The notes under the pieces: generated by a model
The model's input: the letters and a program-made list of their open reading frames with translations, nothing else
Told to the model about the DNA's origin: nothing
Database searches by the model: none
Position numbers and translations under genes: made by a program
In this document: in pieces, positions 1-7,588 of the stretch
Layout of the letters: each line of letters opens with the position of its first letter
How positions within the stretch are numbered: the stretch's first letter is position 1
Assembly (NCBI GenBank): GCA_001970855.1
Contig: LSSN01001818.1
Span: 1-14,668 of the forward strand
Source: Smittium culicis
Taxonomy: Eukaryota > Kickxellomycota > Harpellomycetes > Harpellales > Legeriomycetaceae
DNA: 14,668 nt
Reading direction: 5' to 3'

Positions 1-190
1 CTGAGCTGCAGACGGTGGTGAAATCACCGATCAACGACGATCGGCCGGTTCATACCGACGCAGATCAGTTCTGATGAAAAATTTTTAATTTCGAATTTCA
101 ACGAAGCCCGGTTGGGGATAGTTGGAATACTACATCGGAAGGAGGAGTCTAAACAATCTTTGAGTCAGCTTCGAGCTGGCACTTACATTG
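1..190. other. GC-richer fragment at left edge, possibly a retroelement tail
   Basis: The first ~190 bases are visibly richer in G and C than the next 5 kb. On the plus strand, the frame starting at base 3 is open from the window edge to a TGA at 87-89, giving about 28 residues that end in TDADQF. Downstream, the G-rich run near 111-118 followed by GTTGGAATAC resembles the polypurine tract and LTR start of an LTR retrotransposon. None of this is decisive. It could equally be the last codons of an ordinary gene whose body lies left of the window. Confidence 0.3.
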
Positions 191-925
191 AAAATTTTAT
201 ATTTTTAGATAACTCATGTTTGCGATACGAATAGTCACGAACATAATTAATCAAGTATATTGAAAATCAACAATAATTTATTTATTCAATCAGAATTTTA
301 CTTTTTTGGGTTTAAATGAAAAATATTAGCTAAAAAATCAATCAGAATTTGCCAAAATTTATAATATGTTATATTCTAAATAAAGATAGCACTTTCATTT
401 AGCTTTATTATTTTTTCATAAATATTTAATAGTTAAAAGCATTTTTTAAGGGATTGAAAGGTTATTTTACATATTATATATAATTTAGAAATTTTTATTT
501 TCCAAAAATGAATCAGATTTTACTATTATTTATATCAAGGTAATAAGATATTCTACACTGAAGCTATTCATATATAAGAATTATCTTTTCTAAAAGATTC
601 AAATAAATCAAAATTTCAAATTTCCTATTATATATTTAAGGTAGCTAATAAATTATACGATTAGGGGGAAATAAATGAATTCAGCTTTTTTCACAATAAC
701 TCTACATTTAATATTCACTTATTCTTTGTTCTGAAATATTTTACATAATTAAGAAACAAATATTTTGATTGATTTTTATAACTTGTACATTTCGAAACAA
801 TTATTGTATTTATTTTTTTCAGAAAATAAAATGCTTAATTAAATTGAGCACTTTTGAGAAGTAAATTATTTTCATATTTAAAAAAATTTTAACCTCTAAT
901 ATATATACTTTTCTATTTCCCACTA
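191..925. other. AT-rich intergenic stretch, no gene seen
   Basis: This stretch consists of A/T runs with stops in all frames. I see no convincing coding segment, RNA gene or repeat copy in it. Confidence 0.6.
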
Positions 926-1122
926 TTAACCTTTTTCTGTTCAAATTTCTATAAAAAAACGAATATAACGATTGTTATATAATTAAATTTAAATAAAAAA
1001 ATTTCCACTGTTTTGTAAATTATGAATAAATTTGAATAATTCTTGAAAATTAATTATTTTTATTGTGCGGTGTTGGCTATATTTGGTAGAAAAAAAGCTT
1101 GTTTAATCCTGGAAAAGATTTG
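926..1122 (+). repeat. Decayed copy 1 of the 190-198 bp TTAA/CCCTTTCCC repeat (forward)
   Basis: It starts with TTAACCTTTTTCTG, a degraded form of TTAACCCTTTCCCG. At 1070-1090 it carries the well-conserved right-hand block TGTTGGCTATATTTGGTAGA, followed by a weakened end (CTGGAAAAGA for the usual CGGGAAAGGG). The spacing between the two ends, about 195 bp, matches better-preserved copies, so this looks like an old full-length insertion. The middle is too diverged to align by eye. Confidence 0.55.
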
Positions 1123-3680
1123 TGAGTAATTTAAATTATTTAATTGTTTTAGACGCTAATTACTTATATGTTAATACTTTAGCCGAAATTAGAATTCCCA
1201 AAGAATTTATTATAATTGTTTTCGGTATAAATTACTCCTGATGATATTTTTTTGAATAGCTTTCATGGCTAAGTTTAGTTTATATGCTAATAAACTATAA
1301 AATATTTAAAATTTAAATATATTTAGAAATTTTTTCTAATAAATTGGATAGAATAGTACTACTATTGTCGATTTTTTGACCAAAAAGGGTTAATAAACGC
1401 TTAAAATCCGAAATTAATACGTTAATTAATATCAAGATATTTAATTCAAAATAAATTATTTATTTAGTATTTTAATTTTAATAAAAAATAGCTATCCTAT
1501 AACGAAATGCACCATAAATTTCCAAATTCCTTGAATTAAATAAAAAAATGTCAGATATTTTACAGCTAACTAAGAATTTCTTATTGGCTACAAAAAAAAA
1601 TTTTTTTTTACAGATTATTGCGAAATAACTGAATTTTATTATTTTTTTCCTATTTGTATATCTAAACAATTATGTTTATTATATGGGAGATACTTTGTGA
1701 TAAGAGTGCTTTTACGAATAATGAGATAAAGATATTCAATTTTATATTTAATTATTATAAAATAGAAATATCTAGAATTTTTTTACACAAAATACTTTTA
1801 AATGGAATAAATAAGTTGAAAAATCAAACTGTCGTTTTAATTCCTCTATTAATATTAAAAATTCATAAGTATTGAGTCAAAATATTTCAAGTTGCAGTAA
1901 AGTGCTTTCTTCGTTTTGATCCTCCTATACCGATTAATATACAATTTAAAATATAATTTTTAGTTTATAATTTAATTTATCTATTTGAAAATATTCAGGA
2001 TCGCTTTTATAGTCCAAAAAACCCCCCAAATATTATTATAAAAGGCTAATATCCATAATTAGTAGAATATATATTGTACTTTTTATAAGAAAGTTACTGT
2101 TTTGCCAATTTAAATTTATATTTGGTAATATAATTTTTTTCCATAACATTCTCAATTATAATTGAAAATAAAACTTTCTTATGGTATTATGCTATTTTAT
2201 GGATTAATTAAAGAATCAATTAACTAATAAGCGCTCAGCATAAATATATATTTAATTAATATCGTATTATCATATCATATATAAATTAGGAAAATCCAGA
2301 GGGCCAGCAATACATAAATATAAATTTATGTGTATATGAAAGTACACTATCGATAGCTTTAGTGAGCTAATTTTTGTATAATATTCCGAGAAATTTTTTT
2401 TTTTTCTCTCTAAATTATAACGAATCTGTACCAATAAAAAAAAAGAACTATTAGAACAAGCACAATACGTATACATCTTTCATTCTGTTTTAACAGCAAC
2501 TTGTATCGTTTTGAAGGAAATGCTAAATATAGTTATTCGTACATTGAAAACTTATCTAAAAAATTCAGAACAACTATATAATTTGGAAAGTGTTTGTGCT
2601 TTTAGGGAGTATAGAATTATTTGATGATAAAAGCTCTTGAGGACTTCGAATCATTCGTATATATTTGCCATTTTTGCGGAAATCTGGTAGCAAGAAAAAG
2701 ATATATGTGGCGAATATACAAAAAATAACGTTAGACTAACTTTTGGTGATGTTACGTTTCAAGTAAATACAACCTAAATTATTACTTTAATAACTTTATT
2801 AATTTTAAAATCACTTTTAAAAGTAGTTTTTGGGTAATATTATTTTACTTATTTTTATAATCTTTTAAAAGAGTTTTTTAAGATAAAGTTAAACTAAAGC
2901 AATCAAGGCTGATTTTATACTTTTTTTATTACAACTTTGAGTTGCAATAATCTTTATTAGCTCTATTAGTTAATATAATAATAAAATATAGTAATAAAAA
3001 AAATCATAATAATGTATAAATTTTAAAACCTTAATTTCGCTCTACTTTTCTTTTTAATTCATATGTAATATCATGTCTATTTATTAATTCTATTAAGTAA
3101 CCTCGAGTTTATTTTTATTGTTTCACTTTCAATACATGTTTTAATATTTTTAAATATGCTATTATTGTGGATATATTAAATATTACTAACAGTGTAAATG
3201 GCTACACAATCAAAGTGGTACTTAAGAAAGGTACCTGTATTATCGAAAAAAGAGGAAATTGCATTTGATTTTTTAATTGTATATTTTTGGGTGGATTAGA
3301 ATATAATTTATTTTTATTTTATTTATTTTATATTTAAATAAAATTTTTAATGACTTGGAGCTTTAAAATTGATACTATTAATTTATAGTGAGGGTTTTAA
3401 ACTTGGTCTTATATTTTAGTAAATACGCATTCAATAATATGGAAAAGAGTTGAATTGTGGGGGGGAGGGTGTATGTTAAGATTATAATCCGCACTCGACT
3501 TTGAGAAAACGACATAGTTGAAATTTTATTTATTTTCTTTTTTTTGCAACTTTTAATTAAGACTGATTTTAACAGCTTTCTAAAATCTTTTCCCGCCATT
3601 ATAATAATAAAAAAATCAAGTGAATTTCAATTTATATCATTTTAAATGTAAAAGTTCTATGTCTGAATTTAATTGGATGT
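1123..3680. other. Long AT-rich gene desert
   Basis: About 2.5 kb of A/T-rich sequence with only short open frames (up to about 73 codons) whose translations are low-complexity runs of I, K, N, F and Y. No family motif is recognisable on either strand. A short G-run stands out at about 3459-3469, and homopolymers occur near 1590-1612 and 2395-2405. I see no rRNA or tRNA signature. Confidence 0.6.
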
Positions 3681-3878
3681 TTAACCCTTTCCCATCCAAC
3701 AATCTTAAAAAAAATCAAATTTATGATTCGGCTATGGTTTAAAGTCAAGTTTATTATTTGCTGATATTTTAAAATATACCAATATTTCTTAGGGCCTCAG
3801 AATTAAAATATTTTAATTGAGCTCTGTTGGCTATATCTGGTGGGCCATAAATATTCTATTGCCCGTGAAAAAGTTAAC
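3681..3878 (+). repeat. Copy 2 of the TTAA/CCCTTTCCC repeat (forward)
   Basis: It begins TTAACCCTTTCCC at 3681 and is followed by the conserved blocks CCAACAATCTTAAAAAAA, TTATTTGCTG, ACCAATATTTCTTAG and TGTTGGCTATATCTGG. The right end has decayed to CCCGTGAAAAAGTTAAC, where other copies have CGGGAAAGGGTTAA. It is 198 bp, full length for the family, and abuts copy 3 in the opposite orientation. Confidence 0.8.
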
Positions 3879-4021
3879 TAAATTCTATAAAAATAATTTA
3901 ATTCCGAGATACAAGAAAGTATAATCTATTTAGAGTAATGCAACGCATAGAGCAATTGCTTATAAATTCTAGCAAATCATTGATCTTGAATTTTCAAAGG
4001 GCGTTGGGCAGGAAAGGGCTA
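3879..4021 (-). repeat. Copy 3, truncated (reverse)
   Basis: This is a reverse-orientation copy. It contains AATTTAATTCCGAGA near 3895, then a diverged middle, and ends at GGGCGTTGGGCAGGAAAGGG (about 3999-4018), the reverse complement of the family's left end. The ~50 bp end carrying the TTGGCTATA block is missing, so it is cut off where it meets copy 2. That suggests nested or neighbouring insertion, or a deletion at the junction. Confidence 0.65.
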
Positions 4022-4465
4022 TAATATTGACATTATTATTTTTTAGCTTTCTTTACCGCTTAGATTCTATAATTGTTATCGTGCCAATGAAATTCCTCAG
4101 TTAAAATAGTATAAATACAGCAAAGTGCTAGACTCCTCAAGTGAATCTCACAAACCATTTTTTTAGTTTTTATAAAAAACTGACTTATTGTGTATAGCCA
4201 AGTCCCAAAATTTACAAAATACAAAACCAAGCTCATGATGGCTATCCAGTAATAATGTGTCCTCACATCACAATTCCACGAATTAGCTTTGTTTATTAGC
4301 CTTGGCCTTCAAAATGACAATAATTTGTATGTCTAACAATCATGGATGTGGATCTTATGCCAATTACATTAGCCAAGAAAGCTGCAGACCACTTAAGTCT
4401 ATTTATTGGCCAAGTATCAATTAAATGATTATATAGCTCAAAATTTGTAATGGTAATTTAGCTAT
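4022..4465. other. Intergenic; possible very old reverse repeat copy at the left
   Basis: TTTAGCTTTCTTTACCGCTT near 4042 faintly resembles the start of a reverse copy (TTAACCCTTTCCCGCGCGG), and CAGTTAAAATAGTATAAAT follows roughly where CAATTAAAATACTTTAAT would be expected. The likeness is too weak to call a copy. No gene is seen in the rest. Confidence 0.35.
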
Positions 4466-4654
4466 CCCTTTCCCAGGCGGCAGACTGTTTTTGATCTACT
4501 CAAGCATAGCCAACTGTGTCCTATAAAAACACTTTAATTCCCAGGCCTTAAGAAGTATTGGTTTATTCTATAAATGCAGCAAATAAAAAATCTACTTATA
4601 AATCATGTAATAATCATAAATTTGATATTTTTTAAGAGCGTCGGTGGGAAAGGG
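4466..4654 (-). repeat. Copy 4 of the repeat (reverse); near-identical inverted mate of copy 10
   Basis: It runs from CCCTTTCCC (4466-4474) to GGGAAAGGG (4646-4654). Bases 4466-4637 are exactly the reverse complement of 6927-7098 as far as I can read, about 172 bp without a mismatch. The last ~17 bp differ and instead resemble the ends of copies 5 and 9 (AAGAGCGT...). The flanking TTAA tetranucleotides are not intact (CTAT on the left, CCAA on the right). Confidence 0.85.
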
Positions 4655-4849
4655 CCAAAACTTTCACGTGCGGTAGGCTGTTTTTGATCTACCAAATAAA
4701 GCCAACTGCATTCATAACAAATAATTTAATTCCGACCACATCATTTATTGGTAAAAGATAGTTTAGCTGCAAATAATAGTTTTTCATATAAATTGCTGAC
4801 GAATCATTAAATCAACTCTTTTAAAGAGCGTTGAACGGGAAAGGGTTAA
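4655..4849 (-). repeat. Copy 5 of the repeat (reverse), directly abutting copy 4
   Basis: It starts with a decayed end (CCAAAACTTTCACGTGCGG), contains GGTAGGCTGTTTTTGATCTACC and AGCCAACTGC, and ends with the intact GGGAAAGGGTTAA (4837-4849). It lies head-to-tail with copy 4 with no spacer. That fits a second insertion into the target site at the end of copy 4, or a tandem duplication. Confidence 0.8.
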
Positions 4850-5009
4850 TGTAATAGTGCGCTATTAATAAAAAACGTGACAAAATTTCAATAATCTTAT
4901 TTCTTTTTTTTTTCCCCCAACGCCAATATCATATCAAGGTGGCGATTAATGGGCAAATTAGAACTATCTAAGCTCTAATATTCTACACTAATACTGTACA
5001 CATCTTACT
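4850..5009. other. Spacer between repeat copies
   Basis: A short AT-rich spacer with a T-run and CCCCC near 4915. No gene is seen. Confidence 0.5.
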
Positions 5010-5204
5010 TTAGCCCTTTCACGAGCGGTAGACTATTTTTGGACTACCAAATACAGCCAACATCGTTCAATTAGAACACTATAATTCCGGGGCCTTAAGA
5101 TACATTGGGTTGTTGTAAAGTTGCAGCAAATAATAAACTTTCTTATCAATCATAAAAAAATAACCAAGTTAACTTTTTTAAGAGTGTTGGACGGGAAAGG
5201 GATA
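5010..5204 (-). repeat. Copy 6 of the repeat (reverse)
   Basis: It runs from TTAGCCCTTTCACGAGCGG to GGACGGGAAAGGGATAA. Both ends are one or two changes from TTAACCCTTTCCC and GGGAAAGGGTTAA. It is 195 bp, with the internal blocks GGTAGACTATTTTTGGACTACC, AGCCAACATCG and GCAGCAAATAATAAACTTTC matching the family. Confidence 0.8.
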
Positions 5205-5241
5205 AAAAATTAATTTAAATGTCCGTTTATCACATACATGT

Positions 5242-5268
5242 CTATTTCCTATTTCCTATTTCCTATTT
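5242..5268 (+). repeat. Short tandem repeat, (CTATTTC) about 3.9 copies
   Basis: Three perfect CTATTTC units run from 5242, followed by a partial CTATTT. This is a seven-base microsatellite of 27 bp between two MITE copies. Confidence 0.85.
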
Positions 5269-5280
5269 GATTTCAGATTT

Positions 5281-5387
5281 CAGAAAACCAATAATTTTAT
5301 GAATCTCGGAATTTAATTGTTTTTACATAACCCAGTTAGCTATATTTGTATGATATAAAATTATACTAATTGTGAAAGTGAATAAAT
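5281..5387 (+). repeat. Copy 7, right-hand fragment of the repeat (forward, decayed)
   Basis: It contains AAACCAATAATTTTATGAAT, CTCGGAATTTAATTGTTTTT and CAGTTAGCTATATTTGTATG, which align in order with the right half of the forward consensus (ACCAATATTTCTTAA, CTCGGAATTAAAGTATTTTA, CTGTTGGCTATATTTGG). The terminal GGGAAAGGG is degraded to GTGAAAGTG. The left half is absent. Confidence 0.55.
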
Positions 5388-5476
5388 TATCTACACTCTA
5401 TATCTGAATACTTGGCAATTTTTATGAGCCCATCATTGCCAAGTTTTATAGAATGAAAACCATTTTTTTAAAAACT

Positions 5477-5521
5477 TATATAAGAGCCAGCTCAAACCCT
5501 TTTTTTCTTCTATATCAACTT
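5477..5521 (+). promoter_or_regulatory. Candidate core promoter of the LITAF-like gene
   Basis: TATATAAG at 5477-5484 is a good TATA-box match. It is followed by a pyrimidine-rich run (CCCTTTTTTTCTTC, ~5497-5510) and then ATCAACTTG. TATA plus a CT-rich tract before the start site is typical of fungal promoters. It lies about 140 bases upstream of the start codon. Confidence 0.4.
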
Positions 5522-5621
5522 GAAAATACAATTCAGAATAATAGATTCCATTCTTCCTATCTACGTAAAATAAAATTGAGCATCAAAACTATAACACTTA
5601 ACTCTAATAAATAACATTGAT

Positions 5622-6255
5622 ATGATGACCAACAACGATAATAAAGATAAAAATGACTTCATTAAAGGTAATGAACACAACTCCAATGATAACCAAACTT
5701 TTACAGACTACAGAAATATTCAAGGTACTTATTTTATTCGTCTATTAAGGGATAGTAGTTTATTTATACATAAATATTCGCTTTGCGCAAGTTATTATAG
5801 CTTCATACCAGATAATTTTTTATTATTATAAATAGACCTTTTAACTCTAATTTTATTACGTTTTAGATGCAAATCCTCAAAATATTAACCAAACCGAAAA
5901 AGCCGTCAATGGTTCAAACTATGGTTACCCACAAGGTGATAACTCTGGATACGCATCTAATCCTCCAATAAACGATGTAAAATTCATGAAATCTCCGGGA
6001 ATACCGATCAATATAACTTGCCCTGGATGTAAAAAAACCGTCTTGACTTCAATTAAAAGAAAAGCTGGAGGGAAAACATTGGTTGCAGTTTTAGGCGTTG
6101 GGCTGATTTTTTGGCCACTAATGTGGGTGCCTTTAGTAATGAAATCTTTGAAAAAGAAAGTTCATATATGCCCAAATTGTAAGAGTGACCTTGGCGATGA
6201 AATCCTCATTCAATTAAATCGTCTTGAATCAACAAATGCACCCATATACCACTAG
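5622..6255 (+). CDS. LITAF-like (SIMPLE domain) membrane zinc-ribbon protein, two exons
   Basis: The gene joins exon 1 (5622-5724) to exon 2 (5867-6255) across a 142-nt intron, giving 163 residues. The codon split by the intron becomes Asp35, and the frame stays open to the TAG at 6253-6255. Residues 1-74 are a polar, Asn/Gln-rich and probably disordered tail; I see no PPxY motif in it. Residues 80-145 match the LITAF/SIMPLE fold: CPGC (Cys86, Cys89), a hydrophobic stretch at about 105-126 (LVAVLGVGLIFWPLMWVPLV), then HICPNC (His134, Cys136, Cys139). In this family the two CxxC halves form one zinc site and the hydrophobic segment dips into the cytosolic face of endosomal/lysosomal membranes. 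The start was chosen because ATGATG at 5622 is the first ATG of the open frame and follows a TATA-like promoter. Function in endosomal/vacuolar trafficking is inferred from family only. The gene sits inside a cluster of MITE copies. Confidence 0.85.
5725..5866 (+). other. Spliceosomal intron in the LITAF-like gene (142 nt)
   Basis: The donor is AAG|GTACTT at 5725, the acceptor is ACGTTTTAG|ATG ending at 5866, and there is a branch-point-like TTAACTCTAA at 5841-5850. Removing it joins the exons in frame. Read unspliced, the frame would stop at 5829-5831, before the zinc domain. Confidence 0.85.
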
Positions 6256-6367
6256 ATCAATTGAGATACAAAATTTAATAACTGCATTCTTTTTTATAAT
6301 TATTCAATAACTTATATTTTACCTTATCCTCTTTATGATCCTTCCATAATATAATATTTTATCTTTT

Positions 6368-6565
6368 TTAACTCATTCCTGTCTAACTCACTTAAAAAAA
6401 GCCATGATTATGATTCGTTTATTATTTAAAATCAAGTTTATTATTCGCTGTTATTTTAAAATATATCGATATTTCTTTAAGTCTCAGTATTAAAGTATTT
6501 AATTTTGAACACTGTTGGCTATGTTTGGTAGATCAAAAATAATCATCCGCCCAGGAAAGGGTTAA
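6368..6565 (+). repeat. Copy 8 of the repeat (forward)
   Basis: It runs from TTAACTCATTCCTG (decayed left end) to CCAGGAAAGGGTTAA, 198 bp. The internal blocks TTATGATTCGTTTATT, AAAATCAAGTTTATTATTCG and ATTTTAAAATATATCGATAT closely track copy 2. The right-hand block CTGTTGGCTATGTTTGGTAG is well conserved. It lies about 110 bp beyond the LITAF-like stop codon and could overlap that gene's 3' UTR. Confidence 0.8.
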
Positions 6566-6664
6566 TTAGTTATTAGATCTACCAAAAAAGGTTCATATTT
6601 TTAGTCAAGACGGATTTTGGGCTATTTAATAGGCGTATATTGAATTATTTTCTTGGATCATAGC

Positions 6665-6860
6665 TTAGCCATTTCCTGCGCGGTAGACTATTTTTGACCC
6701 ACCAGATATAGCCAATAGTCTTCAATTAAAATACTTTAATTCCGAGACTATAAGAAATATTGGTTTATTGTATTATGGCAGCAAATATTTAACTTTCTTT
6801 AAATCAAAAACGAATCATTAAATTAATTGATTTAAAGAGTGCTGAACGGGAAAGGGTTAA
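6665..6860 (-). repeat. Copy 9 of the repeat (reverse)
   Basis: It runs from TTAGCCATTTCCTGCGCGG to GAACGGGAAAGGGTTAA, 196 bp. It includes GGTAGACTATTTTTGACCCACC, a one-sided mutated form of the subterminal palindrome, and CTTTAATTCCGAGACTATAA. The terminus at 6848-6860 is intact. Confidence 0.8.
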
Positions 6861-6905
6861 TATGATTATGCTGTATAGATAAGGCATTTTGATTTTTTAT
6901 TTGCA

Positions 6906-7102
6906 TAACCCTTTCCCGCCCAACAATCTTAAAAAATATCAAATTTATGATTATTACATGATTTATAAGTAGATTTTTTATTTGCTGCATTTATAGAATA
7001 AACCAATACTTCTTAAGGCCTGGGAATTAAAGTGTTTTTATAGGACACAGTTGGCTATGCTTGAGTAGATCAAAAACAGTCTGCCGCCTGGGAAAGGGGT
7101 AA
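6906..7102 (+). repeat. Copy 10 of the repeat (forward); near-identical inverted mate of copy 4
   Basis: It runs from TAACCCTTTCCCGCCCAAC to CTGGGAAAGGGGTAA, 197 bp. Bases 6927-7098 are an exact reverse complement of 4466-4637 by eye. Compared with other copies it carries private variants shared only with copy 4, such as GGCCTGGGAATTAAAGTG and GAGTAGATCAAAAACAGTCT. Confidence 0.85.
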
Positions 7103-7588
7103 AAAAAGTCATGTTTTATACATTAGCTGTTAATTTATTATGCAAATTTATACATTGTAATTCTTCACACTATAAAATGGCTCCTTCCTAATGAATTTCC
7201 CTATTGTATTTGAATAAGTGAGCTATTTGTGCGAATGAATTAATGTGCATGAAAAAATTCAATAAAAACACTAAATTTACCTGTTCTTTATTTACAGCGC
7301 CTTTATTACATAAATAAGTAAATGTTTGCCAAATAAAACGCAAAAAAATCAAAAAATTATCAAAGGTATTCGTCATTAATTATTGTGTTGATAGGCGGTT
7401 TGAAAATTCCGGCTACTATTAAGCGATTCCACATAAAATATCGTCGAGGCATATATTATGGACAGATCTGTTGCAACTTGCTATTTCTAACTACCAAAGA
7501 TCCAGAATCGAAACTAATGATAATTTTAATACTCATATACGTATAGCCGTATTTTACAATTTTCTACTCCTCTCACTTTCCGCTCAAA
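7103..7588. promoter_or_regulatory. Upstream region of the ABC transporter gene
   Basis: This ~490 bp stretch has no gene. The last 30 bases before the start codon are pyrimidine-rich (TTTCTACTCCTCTCACTTTCCGCTC) and lead into CAAAATGG, a favourable start context with A at -3 and G at +4. No clear TATA box was seen close by; ATATATTATGG near 7450 is a weak possibility. Confidence 0.4.

Noticed and set aside
3681..3693. Telomere-like CCCTAA-type sequence in TTAACCCTTTCCC
   Set aside because: It occurs once per repeat end and is never in tandem, so it is a terminal inverted repeat and not telomeric DNA.
1478..5000. Short open frames of 60-73 codons on both strands in the AT-rich desert
   Set aside because: Their translations are low-complexity, show no domain or motif, and have the lengths expected by chance. 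Several overlap repeat copies.
3681..7102. CRISPR array or satellite interpretation of the repeated units
   Set aside because: Units are ~195 bp, occur in both orientations, and have irregular spacing and TTAA-bounded inverted ends. This fits transposable elements, not CRISPR or tandem satellites.
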